Notes: generated by a model from the letters alone, not told the origin. DNA of 64,000 nt from Akebia trifoliata (GCA_017979445.1 CM030711.1:47353560-47417559), one strand, 5' to 3'; positions 22,847 to 34,556 are shown, counted from the first letter of the stretch. A program made the numbers and translations.

Positions 22847-23452
22847 CACATGCCCAACTTGGTCCGGTTCAAACCGAGAGCTTTGAATTGGTTTGGTTCG
22901 ATGTATAATGAATTTCGATTCGATTTTGGATTAACAAAGTAGAAAATCAACTAATTTGGTTCGGTTCTTGATTCATGCCTTGTAAAGAATCGAACTAAAT
23001 CGAGAATCGAATCCTTATATTAATAAAATTATAAATAAATATTATTAATTTATTTAATAAATTATACATATTTTTTTATGAATAAATTGATTATTTTTTT
23101 TTTGGATGGATGAATTAATGACTTTCTTTTATTGATGGAAAAATCATTGACTTTTTTTTTTTTTTTTCAATGGATAAATTAATAATTTTTTTTATTGATG
23201 GATAGATTAATGACTCATTATATGAGATTTCATATTCATATTTATTTATTTTTATTAAAAATATGTTGATTCAATTAGGTTTTTAAGATATTCGCAACTC
23301 ATAGAACTGAACCGAACCAAACCAACCTTAGCTCGGTTCGGGTTGGTTTGGTTCTATAGCAATTTGGTTTAGTTCCAATTCTCATTTAATGGAACCGATT
23401 TAGGCTGGTTCGGTTCCGATTTGACCTCAAACCGAACCAAGTTGCACCCCTA
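22847..23452. mobile_element. hAT-like non-autonomous element inserted in a tandem-repeat copy
   Basis: The right end's reverse complement is TAGGGGTGCAACTTGGTTCG; the left end near 22847 is a mutated version containing CCAACTTGGTCCGGTTC. The element is full of TTCGGTT / AACCGAA motifs on both strands. It splits the third copy of the ~390-bp repeat, whose halves lie at ~22640-22846 and 23453 onward. The target duplication is unclear. Confidence 0.6.
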
Positions 23453-23494
23453 ATACCATCATGTCACGAGGAGGGTTCCTAAATTTTTGGGGAA

Positions 23495-24181
23495 AATTAC
23501 TTAAAGGACTTTTGCAGAGGGACTTCTTTCTAAAAGTCCCTAAGTTTTCAGCAGTTGCTTGGTAGGACATTTTGTAAACTTTTTCTTTATAAATGATCCA
23601 TGGACTTTAGCTCCCACATTTCTCACGATTGAGTGTTTTAATCGTTCGAACTCATCTTGACATTTTCATCAAAAAATTGAATTTTTGACATCTAGATCCA
23701 GTTTCAATGGTTTTTTCACTTTTTTTTTTTCTTAGTTTTTGAATGAAAATCGATCAATAATGATTCTTTTGAGTTGAAATTATTTAAACAAGTCATTATC
23801 TCAAGTTCTTAGTCAATCTTTCATGTATTGTAGTCGAAAAAACTCGAAAATTGAAAATGAGTGGGTTTTACCAATGTCGAGTTCACCACTGTTTATTTAA
23901 AAAAATGGTGAACTCGACAGTAATTAAAAAAGTGTCGAGTTCAACAATAAATAAAAAGTGGTGAACTTGACAATAACTAGTGGTGAGTTCAATAGCAAAA
24001 ATATGTGAACTCAACATTAAATGAAAAAGCAACGAATTCAATAGTAAAAATAATGAAATCGACAGTACATGGGAGTATTAAGAAAGAAAAAGTTTACTAA
24101 ATGTCCTTTCAAGCTAATGCGCAAAACTTAGAGACTAGTTAGAAAGAAACCCTTCCGTGATGGTCCTTTGAGTAATTTCCT
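23495..24181. mobile_element. Long-TIR element E (GAAATTACTTAAAGGACC ends), copy a
   Basis: The left end GAAAATTACTTAAAGGACTT pairs with the right end GGTCCTTTGAGTAATTTCC, and similarity continues inward through CTTTCTAAAAGTCCCTAAG against AGAGACTAGTTAGAAAG. The interior has a cluster of GTCGAGTTCACCAC / GTGAACTCGACA repeats. No coding frame. Confidence 0.7.
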
Positions 24182-24298
24182 CAATTGTTTTTTAAGTGCC
24201 CGGTCACTTCAAAGTCAAACTCTCAAATGGTTATTTCCTAGGTGTATTTAATACACTTAGGGCACACGTAATCCGCTTTTAAAATGAGAATGAGTTTT

Positions 24299-24640
24299 CT
24301 TACCAACTTAATAAGATTTCAAACTAAGATCGTTGAGCTCAAATGGATTATCAAATTGGCAATCCAACACCGCAGCCCTCTAGATTTCACGAATAAACTC
24401 AAATCAACAAAATATGTTTTTTGAGCTGGATCAAAGGTTTTGAATGAGGATGACTACTAAACTTCCATTGAACTCTTAAATTTAAAATTAAAATTCAACA
24501 ATAAAAAATAAAATTTTTTCAATTTTTTCAAAATTCTTAAAAAAATTTCATCTACATCTGCCTGGCATCGGATCATGTTTTTGGATACTACATAGTGAGC
24601 TCAACTACCCTTAGTAATCTTACTAAGTTACTAAGGCAAG
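24299..24640. repeat. Repeat family R, copy 2
   Basis: Inverted ends CTTACCAACTTAATAAGATT and AATCTTACTAAGTTACTAAGG bound ~340 bp. The shared interior includes GGATTATCAAATTGGCAATC, ATCAAAGGTTTTGAA and ATCATGTTTTTGGAT. Confidence 0.75.
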
Positions 24641-25170
24641 ACTTACTCTTTTAAAATCAGCCTTTGACTCTTTGCTCTCTTAACTTATGGAATGAAAGCA
24701 GGCACTCAAGAACAATGTAAACAGAACCACATATGTCATTGGAGGACCCCAACCATGCACGAAAGAGGGAAAATGACTGCCACTAAGACTACCACCACTT
24801 CCCATACGCACGAGATTTAATGGTCTTAATGATTATCCTATACATGCCTCTGCTCATCAAGAAAGAGACCCCTTAGCGGGGGCCACCGTTCAGTTTATCA
24901 TCAACGAGTCTGTGATCTAGCAAGTAAATTAGGTCAAATATATGATATCAATAGTTCATTTTCCTTCTTCGAATGAACAGATCTAGAGCTACTAACCATA
25001 CTTTTGGTCTCAATCTCATCCACATTTGAAGTTGAATCAGATCAATTTTCAAATCTTGCATGCTAACTACCTTCTTAAATCCTTGGAAAAGTAAAATCAG
25101 TTGAATCAAATAAGCATGAACACCTCCAATTTCGTTTAGTTTGTTAGGAGTGCAATAACAAAATATGAAA
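24641..25170. other. Unit A unique spacer
   Basis: No gene. It contains the block AACAATGTAAACAGAACCAC, AATGACTGCCACTAAGAC and GTGCAATAACAAAATA repeated at 28300-28645. About 200 bp near 24835-25050 are missing from unit B. Confidence 0.5.
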
Positions 25171-26111
25171 GAGAAAATTACTTAAAGGGTCTTGGAGGAG
25201 GGTTTTTTCTAATTAGTTCCTAAATTTTAAGATTTCTCTTAATAGTCCATTTATAAAACTTTTATTTCTAATCAGTCCATGAAGTCTACTCCACACATCT
25301 CTTACGATTAAAATGTCGAAATTGCCCTTACCATTCAAACTCACCCTTTTTGTCCAAAAAAATTGGATTTCCGATATCTTAATCAAATTTTGGAGATTCC
25401 ATTCCGATGGAAAGGATTTGAGAAGGGAGAAGAAGACATTTTCAAGAGTTTTTCAACCATTTTGAAGATATATGTAAAGAGTTAGGATTTTCTTTAATTT
25501 TTTTTACTATTTCGTTTTAGGATGAAAATCGATCAAAGATGATTCTTTTGGTTAGAAATCATCTACAAAAGTCGTTATATCAAGTTTTTAGTTGATCTTT
25601 CCATGTATTTTGTCAGAAAAAATCGAAATATGAAAACAAGTGGATTTTTTTTTGGGTTTAACATTTTTATTGTCGAGTTCGACATTTTTTTTTTAATTGT
25701 TGAATTCAATAATAAAAATTGGTGAGCTTGACAATAAATAAGATTGGTGAGTTCGACAATAAATAAAAAATCGGTTAGCTCGAGAATAAAAATGTTGAAC
25801 TCAATAATAAATAAAAAGTGGTGAGCTAGACAATGTAAATATTTTTTTTTTTTTTAAATCTCGATTTCATTTTTATTTTAAATCATCAAAATAGATAATA
25901 ATAATAAATAAATAAAATCTAAATATTTAAAATTAGAAGAATATATTTTCATTCGTCATTCACGATAAAAAATTGTCGAAAATGATCGGAATCTTAGTTG
26001 GAAAACCTAAGTATGTGAAGAAGATGCAAAAAATGTAATGTAGGTATTTCAAAATATTATAACTTGAGATGAGGTTGAGGGACCATTAAGAAAAGAAAAT
26101 TTTACTAAATG
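25171..26111. mobile_element. Long-TIR element E, copy b (right end lost at the duplication junction)
   Basis: Begins GAAAATTACTTAAAGGGTCT and keeps the family interior (ATGAAAATCGATCAAAGATG, GTCGAGTTCGACA repeats), but ends abruptly at AAATTTTACTAAATG, where unit B begins. The missing terminal ~75 bp are seen in the paralogous copy d. Confidence 0.65.
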
Positions 26112-26760
26112 GACTTCTTTCTAAAAGTCCCTAAGTTTTCAATAGTTGCTTGGTAGGACATTTAGTAAACTTTTTCTCTCTAAATGATCGCTGGACCTCA
26201 TCTCCCACATTTCTCATGATTGAGTGTTCTAATTGTTTAAACTCATCATTTTCATCCAAAAATTAAATTTTTGACATCCCAATCGAGTTTCAAGGGTTTT
26301 TTCAAACATTTTAAAGTATGTAAAAATTTGATTTTTTTTTTTTTCCATTTTTTTTCTTAATTTTTAGATGAAAATCGATCAATAATGATTCTTTTGGGTT
26401 GAAATCATTTAAATAAGTCGTTATCTTAAGTTTTTAGTCGATCTTTCCATATATTTTAATATAAAAAAACTCAAAAATTGAAAATGAGTGGATTTTACAA
26501 GTGTCAAGTTCACTACTTTTTATTTAAAAAAACAGTGAACTCAACAGTAATTAAAAAAGTGTCAAGTTCGACAATAAATAAAAAGTGGCGAACTCGACAG
26601 TAAATAGTGGTGAGTTTGATAGTAAAAAAATGTGAACTCGTCATTAAATAAAAAAGCGTTGAACTCGATAGTAAAAATTATGAAATCAATGGTACAAGGG
26701 AGCATTAAGAAAGAAAAAGTTTACTAAATGTCCTGCCATGGTCCTTTAAGTAATTTCCCC
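26112..26760. mobile_element. Long-TIR element E, copy c (left end lost at the duplication junction)
   Basis: Paralogue of copy a, starting at GACTTCTTTCTAAAAGTCCC and ending GGTCCTTTAAGTAATTTCCCC. The outermost left TIR is missing because the duplication breakpoint cuts it. Confidence 0.65.
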
Positions 26761-26877
26761 AAATTTTTTTTGAAGCACCCGATCACTTCAAAATAAGACT
26801 CTCAAATTGTTATTTCCCAGGTGTATTTAATGCACCTAGGGCACGCGTTAATATACTTTTAAAATGAGAATGACTTT

Positions 26878-27221
26878 TCTTACCAACTTAATAGGATTTC
26901 AAATCTTACTAAGATCGTGGAGCTCAATTGGATTATCAAATTGGCAATCCAACACCGTAGATTTCACGGATAAACTCAAATAAAAAAAATGTGTGTTTTT
27001 TTTTTTTTTTTTTTGAGCTTGATCAAAGGTTTTGAATAAGGATGATTGCTAAACTTCCATCGAACTCTTAAATTTAAAATTAAAATTGGATTATATTTTT
27101 TTCAATTTTGTTTTCAAAATTCTTAAAATTTTGTCATCTACATGTGTGTAGCATCAAATCATGTTTCTGGACATCACAAAGTGAGCTCAACTACCCTTAG
27201 TAAGATTTCAAATCTTACTAA
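26878..27221. repeat. Repeat family R, copy 3, split by a PIF-type element
   Basis: Left end CTTACCAACTTAATAGGATT. The right inverted end is interrupted: AAATCTTACTAA at 27210-27221 resumes as TAAGTTAATAAGGG at 28295. Confidence 0.75.
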
Positions 27222-28294
27222 GGTGTTGTTTGTTAAATTGAAAAAATAAGTTTTGAATAGCATTAAGTGCTGAAATTTATAAGCACTGAATTTAAGTGTT
27301 GAAAAAATTATTTGTTTAGATGCAGAATCATGTTTGTTGCACATTGCTGAAACTGGTAAATTATCTTTTTTACCCTTATAATCATATTATATATTGTTTA
27401 CATGTTTCAAATGCTTATTTTTTTATCAAGCACAATAAAATATATTATTTCTTATAAAATTAAAATACTATTCATTTTAAAATAATAAGTAATACTCAAA
27501 ATTTTAATTTATAAATAATAATTTTTATTTTTAAAAGCCAACACATTTCAAATTAGAAACAATAATGTCATACAAATCACCAAAATTTGAAATTAACATT
27601 GAAAGAACTTAATTTAGAATAAATAATTTTCGATGAAAATGAAGGATGCGTAATTATAAAATCACCCCACGAATTAATAAGGGCAAGTCACACTATAGCC
27701 AATTTTTTTTTTCTTATATGAGTTAAAGTTTTTGGAATGAACCAATTTTTAGTGAGAATGATCTATATGGTTTAGAGATCATCCTCACAAAAAATCAGCT
27801 TATTTCGAAACTTCTAACCACGTCAAAATTAGTTTTAAAAAAAAAAAAAAAAGATAATTATGGTTCTTAAACTTGTTTTGATGTGGTTAGAAGTTCCGGG
27901 ATGAGCTGATTTTTGGTGAGGTTGATCTTCTCATTGTAGAGATCATTCTCACCAAAAATCAACTCATTCCAAAAATTTTTAATCCATATAAGACAAAATA
28001 ACTCGGCCATGATGTGGGTTTATTAATTTGTGGGGATTCTTATATACTTATCTATAAGATATAAGAAGTAATATTCTTTTAAATATAATGATATACTTGT
28101 CCATGCCAAAAAAGTGAAATGCTTATCGTTTCAATGCAAAAATTAAGTATTAAAATAGTGCTGACTTTTTTTTTCACTTATTTTTAATTATAAACATTAA
28201 AAATGTAGAGTAAACAAACGCACTAATTTGATAAAAAATATTAAAATTTTTTTTCAACAACAAACACTAAAAAATAACACAAACAAACATCGCC
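27222..28294. mobile_element. PIF/Harbinger-type non-autonomous element (1,073 bp) with TAA target duplication
   Basis: The left end GGTGTTGTTTGTTAAATTG pairs with the reverse complement of the right end, GGCGATGTTTGTTTGTG. TAA is duplicated at 27219-27221 and 28295-28297. The paralogous empty site in unit A, near 24630-24640, reads CTTACTAAGTTACTAAGG. TWA target and GG-ended TIRs fit PIF/Harbinger (Tourist-like). There is no transposase frame, and another palindromic element is nested inside. Confidence 0.82.
27665..28035. mobile_element. Nested double-hairpin element (hairpin family H)
   Basis: Outer inverted ends CCCCACGAATTAATAA and TTATTAATTTGTGGGG. Inside are two ~80-bp hairpins whose arms read GGAATGARCYRATTTTTRGTG and CACNAAAAATCARCTYATTCC around a short loop containing GAGATCAT. 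The same double-hairpin design recurs at 36700-37064 and 47390-47775. Confidence 0.65.
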
Positions 28295-28644
28295 TAAGTT
28301 AATAAGGGAAGATATACTCGTTTAAAATCAGTCTTTGACTCTTCGCCAACTATCACTTATCAAATGAAAGAAGTAGGTACTAAAGAACAATGTAAAGAGA
28401 ACCACAGAAACAAATGGTGGACCCCACCCTTGCATGAAAAACGAAGGAAAATGACTGCCCCTAAGACCACCACCACTTCCCATAAACATGAGATTTAATG
28501 GTCTTAAAGATAATCTTATATTTTTCAAATCTTGCATTCTAGCTACCTTCTTAAACCCTTGGAAAAGTAAAATCAGTTGAGTCAAATAAGCATAAAGACC
28601 TCCAATTTCGTTTAGTTTGTAAGGAGTGCAATAACAAAATAAGG

Positions 28645-29657
28645 GATTTTTTCTTCTAATCAATCCCTAAGTTTTAGGATTTCTCTTAATAATTCATTTA
28701 TAAAACTTTTATTTCTAATCAGTCCTGATGCCTACTCCACACATCTCTTACAATTGAAATGTTGAAATTGCCTTTACCATTCAAACTCATCATTTTCATC
28801 TTAAAAAATTGAATTTTCGACATCCTAATCGAGTTTCGGAGACTTTATTCTGATGGAAAGGATTTGAGAAGGAAGAAGAAGATATTTTCAAAAAAAATTC
28901 AAACATTTTGAAGATATATATGTAAAGAGTTAGGTTTTTCTTTAATTTTTTTATTTAAACTTTATTTTTGGATGAAAATCGATCAAGGATGGTTCTTTTT
29001 ACTTGAAATCATCTACAAAAGTCGTTATATCAAGTTTTTAGTTGATCTTTGCATGTATTCAATTAGAAAAAATTGAAAAATGAAAACGGATGGATTTTAC
29101 CAGCGTTGAACTCTCTACTTTTTAGTTTTGGGTTTAACATTTTTATTGTCGAGTTCGACATTTTTTTAAAATTGTTGGATTCAACAATAAAATTTGGTGA
29201 GCTCGACAATAAATAAGATTGGTGAGTTCGACAATAAATAAAAATATGTGAGCTCGACAATAAAAATGTTGAACTCAATAATAAATAAAAAGTGGTGAAC
29301 TAGACTTGTAAATTTATTTTTTTGAATCTTGGGTTCGTTTTTTCATTTTAAATCGTCAAAATAGATTAAAAAAATATATTTAAATGTTCAAAATTAGAAG
29401 TATGCCTTTTCATTCATCATTCGAGATAATAAAAAAAACGTTGAAAATGATTGAAATCGCAGTTGAAAAACCTAAGTATGTGAAAAAGATGAAAAAAATG
29501 TAATTTAGGTATTTCAAAATATTACAGGCTGAGATGAGGTTGAGGGACCATTATGAAAAGAAAGTTTTACTAAATGGATTGTGAAACAATAGCCCAAAAC
29601 TCAGGGACTAATTAGAAAAAAATTCCTCTATCTAGGTGCTTTAAGTAATTTCTCCAA
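28645..29657. mobile_element. Long-TIR element E, copy d
   Basis: Interior matches copy b (GATGAAAATCGATCAAGGATG, TTGTCGAGTTCGACA, GTGAGCTCGACAATAAA units). Ends ...AGGTGCTTTAAGTAATTTCTCC at ~29657. The left terminus is shortened to ...AAGGGATTTTTTCTTC. Confidence 0.65.
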
Positions 29658-31239
29658 TAAAAAAAGCGCTGGGCGAATTTATAGTGGAGGAAATTACCCC
29701 GACAAGAATTTTTGAAACTTGAAGGAACTGTGGCTTAAAAATACCTTTTTTAAAGATCTTTAAAGACTTTGCCCCTACAATTTTTTTTTTCAAAAACTTT
29801 AAAGGAATTGTTCATAAATTAAAATTTTAAAGATCTTTAAAGGACTTTGCCCCACAAAATTTTGTAAACTTTAAAGAAATTATTATAAATTAAAAATATT
29901 TAAGATCATCAAAGAATTTACTCCCTCACAAAATGTTTTAAAATTTTAAAAGAGTTAATAGTGATTTAAAACTTTTTATATCAATAATGCCCCATTTAAG
30001 AATTTTGCTCCCATGAGGAAAAAATCTTGTCTCCGCCCATACTTCCATATGCATGGTACATAAATTAGCTGTTCCATTATGTTTGTTCCTCATGTTTGTG
30101 TTGGAGGTAGTTTTGACTTTGAGCACCAAGTAGCCCCACCTTTTGATCCAAAGTTTTGGGGGTAACTTTTTTACTTAATTTGGTAATGTTTGTTGTATGG
30201 GCAATTTCATCTTTGTATCCTGTACTATAAATTCATTGTCAACTTGTTTTATAGTTTCTATGAGATTTTTTTTCCCATTTTTTCAGAGAGAAAGTAAGAT
30301 TGGGAGATGTAACCCTGGTTTTCACTGATATCGTGCGTCTCTTCATCATCCTTCGACATAGGCAATCTTAGCGAATATAAATTTTGTGTCGTTCTATAGT
30401 ATTAGGATGGATCAAGAAGTATAGTATCAACTCCCTTTGACAGTCTGGCCTGGTTGATGTTCAACTCCTATTTTAATATCTGACATTCCTATAGTTTTCT
30501 TCCATATGTCGGTGCGTAGTTTTTAGTATAATTGAGTCTCCTATCAATATCATTTTTTTCTTATATAGCAAAATTTTCCTCATCCATAAATATCTTAGAT
30601 ATTAAGAAATACAAAAACTTCCACAGCAGCTAATAATGTGCTTTTAATATTAGTCCCCTCCATCACTTCAAATGAAAAATTAAAATACTAAACAACAAAG
30701 CAAATAGGCCATTGGGGGCCTCATGCTTGAAAAAATTAAAGTTGAAAAATGATATTGTTTGTTTGCCACTGTACAGTATACCCTATTACTACTTAATTTC
30801 CATAAAAATGTGTGCTAATGGCATCAGACTTCCTTTTATTTTTTTATACGCTTCCTTCACATAATCGTAAATCTTTTGCTTCGAGATACACAAGTAAAAA
30901 GATTTATGATTTTGACATTACAGAATTGTAGATCTTTTATTTTGAGATACACAAGTAAAAAAGATTTATGATTTTAACAGGGAACGTACAAAAAAAAGAA
31001 TCAGATTATCATATTAGTCAAACAAGAAATGTAGTGTAGTGAGATGCATGACACGAAGTGATAGACACATTTTGAAAACATTAGTTGATCATAGATGTAG
31101 AAGATACTATTTGGGTGGTTCTGTTCAACCTATGGCCCTAAAAAATCCTAAACCATTTTATATATGCACTAATGACATAATCATTCTTATGGATATATAA
31201 AATTATAATAAGGAAAAATTAGATAAAATAAACATCTAT
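29658..31239. other. Gene-free stretch with short direct repeats
   Basis: No supported gene. AAAGATCTTTAAAGGACTTTG-like words recur three to four times at 29740-29910. A ~60-bp block with GAGATACACAAGTAAAAA occurs at ~30870 and ~30937. Sequence near 31140-31239 may be the LTR of the copia remnant that follows. Confidence 0.4.
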
Positions 31240-31735
31240 ATCTATATCCATCGTTTATCACCCTCCCCTCAAATTGATGTGGTGGGTCAAGCAACAACAT
31301 TTTGTGGGATGAGGGAATGATGAGCAATCGTCACGGCCTTTATAAGAATATCGGCAATTTGATCTTAAGAGGGTACATGTGAAAGAAAAATCACATTGAA
31401 CTGGAGCTTTGCTTATAGATTAAGTGACAATTAACTTCATTATGTTTTGTTCTCAATGACTTACTCACATGAGGTGGAGTAGGGTTAAGGAGAGGGGAGA
31501 TATAATTAAAGATCTTGGAATCAAATGATTATTTCAAGTGGCACATATAGTCCAACACAACTTTTAATTTCATGTTGGAAAACTCTAGACTTCCGTATAC
31601 TTCTTTTAAGAGACAAAGGATATACAAGAAACATATAATAACGAGTGGTAGAACCAATGTACGAGTAAGGGGATACTCAGTCCAATCACCTTCTGGATAA
31701 GCATCCATATCCCATGGAACAAATTTGGACTTTAA
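31240..31735 (-). mobile_element. Ty1/copia RNase H and 3' end fragment
   Basis: Minus-strand reading gives DMDAYPEGDWTEYPLTR, then SKSLRTKHNEVNCHLIYKQ (copia: S.RTKHIEVDCH.IR), a frameshift, then a polypurine tract AATTTGAGGGGAGGGTGATA, after which the 3' LTR would start with TGATAAACG at ~31257. The catalytic frame is broken by stops. Confidence 0.6.
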
Positions 31736-32833
31736 AAGGCCACCTCGGCAGCTAAAATTGTTTAGAAAATGTCCCTAACCATAAAAAAAATTTCCAACTT
31801 AGAGGCCCTGCGGATGTATTGAGATATTTTTGGGGATAAGGTAAGAGGTATATCTTGTTAATTTTACTAATAATTATTGATAATTTTACTAAAAATTTAG
31901 ACTGTTTTATATATGAAAAATCATTATGATTTTTTTAGGACTTTAGAATTTGCTTGAAAAATAGTAAATGGGATTCTAAGAAATATTTTTCATCATTAGA
32001 AACATAAATTTTTATAGGGTTTAGATGGTGATTATTAAGAATAACGAAAAAAAAAACAATTTTGAATTCATGGATTAATTTACCCAGGTTAGGTCGGTTT
32101 ATGAACCTATAGAAAGAAAATATTTTTATCTTCGAAGCGTAGAGATACTCCCATCAAGCCAATGTAAGGATAATGTATTTCAATCATCATACAATAGGAA
32201 ATCAATTGCCATATCGTTTTATAAATGAAAAGATGCTGACATCCAAGTAAAAGAAGAACACATGAAATTTGATGTGGAACCCAAATAAACGAGGCACACA
32301 TAGTTTAAGTGCTTTTAATGAATGAAAACCAACCGATTTGGCAACTTTAATTTCTAATAATTATTGGTTGGATTCTTATAAATAAAAAAAAAAGAAGAAG
32401 AGACATTTCCACCCCATCATAGCACTATTAGCACTAATTAAGCTGCTATTGGCACCTGGCTTTTTCTTATTACACCTTAATTAAAAATAAAGAAAATAAG
32501 CAAACCATTGAGAATAAGTAAAAATTGGGATGTTAAAAGAAGCTCTCTCGTTTTTTGCTAGATTTCTATTTTTTGGATTTAAGATTTTATATGAGTTTAA
32601 TGATAATTATAATTAATTATTGCAATTATTTGAATAAGAGTTATATTGATTCGTAGTGTTGGGACTGTAATTTAAGTCAAACCTTCAAAATGTTTGAAGA
32701 GTGTGTTTTAATCTTTAACGTGGGTGTGATAGTTGATTTAAGAAATTGGGATGTAATAAGTAAAAGTTGGGGTGCCAATGGCAGCTATCTTCAATAATAG
32801 GACTTAATGATTAATCAACTACATCAGAAACTC
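31736..32833. other. Gene-free promoter-side flank of DUF247 copy 2
   Basis: AT-rich, without a supported gene. The final few hundred bases are the presumed regulatory region of the gene at 32913. Confidence 0.4.
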
Positions 32834-32841
32834 CATAAAAG
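32834..32841 (+). promoter_or_regulatory. TATA-like box of DUF247 copy 2
   Basis: CATAAAAG 79 bp before the ATG, in the context ACTCCATAAAAGCTTCATTC that matches copies 1 and 3. Confidence 0.6.
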
Positions 32842-32912
32842 CTTCATTCTCTCAGCTCTCAGCACATTCTCACCCTCTTCAGTTCAAGATCCTCCTCTTT
32901 GACGACTAAAGT

Positions 32913-34556
32913 ATGTCCTCGCCTCCATTGGCCACCACCAAGACCTTTACTTCCACTCCCAGCTTCGACGAGCAACAATGGGTCGACCAAATCCGTCGAA
33001 GTCTCAACGAAGAGCTCGAAGATGATAGTGACACTAACGTCTGCATTTTTAATGTCCCCAAGGCCTTAATGTCCAGCAAACCAGAAGCCTATTTTCCTCA
33101 ACAAGTCGCTCTAGGCCCATACCATTATTGGCATCCCGAGCTCTACGAGATGGGAAGATTCAAGCTTGATGCAGCCAAGAGAATCCAAAAACAACTCCAA
33201 AGCCTCAAATTCCAACACCTCGTTGAACAATTGACGAAATTGGAGTCAAGGATTCGCGCTTGTTACCATAAGTACCTTGATCTCAATGGAGAAACGCTCA
33301 TATGGATGATGGCCGTTGACACATCTTTCTTACTTGAATTCCTAGAAATCTTTGCCTTCAAAGAAGGTAAGAACCTTACAAGAGTTTCGTCTAGGATGTC
33401 TTATATGGTCGAACATGCGAGCATGAAATCGGTGACAAACACAATCCTTAGGGACATAATAATGTTAGAAAATCAAATTCCGCTATTTCTATTGAGGAAG
33501 ATGTTGGAATTCCAATTCTCGTCATTAGAAATGGTTGATGAGATTCTAAATTCGATGTTAATTGGTCTATGTCATGAGCTCTCCCCATTCAAAATGATGG
33601 ATTTTTCAAAAATTGATGTCAAGCGGGCTCATTTACTAGACGTTTTGTACCACTTGATTGTGCCCAAATCAGAAGAGACATCCCAGATCATCATCGAGGC
33701 TGCTGAATATGATCAAAATGAATCAACCATCGACAGCAAAGAAGGATCATTCGCGAATTCAGGTCATGTAAAGAAGCTTCTTAATGTGGTATGGGATTTG
33801 CTATCTAAATTAAACGATGGACCAATTCGTCAATTAAAAAATGCCTTGGTTTCAAAACCTGTTAAATTGGTATCAAAATTATTAGTTGTCACACATTTTC
33901 AAAAAAAAGAAGATATAAAACCAGAAAATGCGAGTTCAAATTCAACCGAAATCAGCAAACCTCCATTAATGGAGGAGATTGCGATCCCTTCGGTCACCCA
34001 ACTAGCGAAATCTGGTGTTCGATTCTTACCCAGTAACGGAGACATCACGAACATTAGTTTCGATGAGATGACATTCACATTTACCCTCCCTACAGTTAGT
34101 TTGGACGTTAATACAGAAGTCATACTAAGAAACTTAGTAGCATATGAAGCATCGATTGCATCACAATCGTTGGTTTTTACGAGGTACACCGAATTGATGA
34201 ATGGGATCATAGACACTGATGAGGATGCAAAGTTGCTAAGAGAAAATGGGATTATTTTGAACCATTTGAAGAGTGATCGGGAGGTAGCGAACATGAGGAA
34301 TGGGATGAGTAAGTCTGTTAAATTGACGAAAGTACCCTTCATAGACAAGGTTATTAAAGATGTGAACAAGTATTATCATGGTAGATGGAAGGTTAAAATG
34401 GGGAAATTTATGAAGATTTATGTGTTTGCTTCATGGAAGATTCTCACATTTCTGGCAGCTATTTTTCTCTTGATGATGACTGCTTTACAAGCTTTTTGCT
34501 CAGTATATCGTTGTTCTCGTCTTCTACACATTCCAGGTCCAGCTGCTGCTGAATGA
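32913..34556 (+). CDS. DUF247 (UPF0481) family membrane protein, array copy 2
   Basis: Intact single-exon gene of 547 codons. Same architecture as copy 1: FDEQQWVDQIRRSLNEE, the VCIFNVPKALMSSKPEAYFP opening motif (about residues 46-65), YHYWHPELYEMGRFK, RDIIMLENQIPLFLLRK, PPLMEEIAIPSVTQLAKSG, YTELMNGIIDTDEDAK, and a C-terminal hydrophobic helix (about 510-532). The central linker differs most: it carries a longer acidic insertion (EAAEYDQNESTID) and lacks most of the PGFSIL segment found in copies 1 and 3. The leader closely matches copy 1. It probably sits at a membrane with most of the protein on one side; the molecular activity of the family is not established. Confidence 0.93.
   Translation: MSSPPLATTKTFTSTPSFDEQQWVDQIRRSLNEELEDDSDTNVCIFNVPKALMSSKPEAYFPQQVALGPYHYWHPELYEMGRFKLDAAKRIQKQLQSLKFQHLVEQLTKLESRIRACYHKYLDLNGETLIWMMAVDTSFLLEFLEIFAFKEGKNLTRVSSRMSYMVEHASMKSVTNTILRDIIMLENQIPLFLLRKMLEFQFSSLEMVDEILNSMLIGLCHELSPFKMMDFSKIDVKRAHLLDVLYHLIVPKSEETSQIIIEAAEYDQNESTIDSKEGSFANSGHVKKLLNVVWDLLSKLNDGPIRQLKNALVSKPVKLVSKLLVVTHFQKKEDIKPENASSNSTEISKPPLMEEIAIPSVTQLAKSGVRFLPSNGDITNISFDEMTFTFTLPTVSLDVNTEVILRNLVAYEASIASQSLVFTRYTELMNGIIDTDEDAKLLRENGIILNHLKSDREVANMRNGMSKSVKLTKVPFIDKVIKDVNKYYHGRWKVKMGKFMKIYVFASWKILTFLAAIFLLMMTALQAFCSVYRCSRLLHIPGPAAAE

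Larger units (their letters stand above)
23521..26111. repeat. 2.6-kb tandem segmental duplication, unit A
   Basis: Unit A runs from GACTTCTTTCTAAAAGTCCC at 23521 to the TTTTACTAAATGG junction at 26111/26112, where unit B starts with the same sequence. The order of all sub-blocks (element E copy a, repeat R copy, the AACAATGTAAACAGAACCAC block, a second element E) is repeated in unit B. Confidence 0.88.
26112..29578. repeat. 2.6-kb tandem segmental duplication, unit B
   Basis: Repeats unit A. It is longer only because a 1,073-bp PIF-type element inserted at 27222; otherwise it is about 200 bp shorter than A. Sequence after ~29579 (CAATAGCCCAAAACTCAGGG) continues element E past the point where unit A was cut. 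Confidence 0.88.

Noticed and set aside
23870..29310. Possible CRISPR-like array from evenly spaced GTCGAG words
   Set aside because: This is plant nuclear DNA; the spacers are AT-rich repeats of one another, units are irregular, and the words lie inside transposon copies.
33899..34369. Open frames antisense to the DUF247 genes (also 9123-9410, 42490-42741, 55676-55963)
   Set aside because: They recur because the sense strand is conserved; they have no family resemblance, no promoter and are shadows of the C-terminal half of the real genes.
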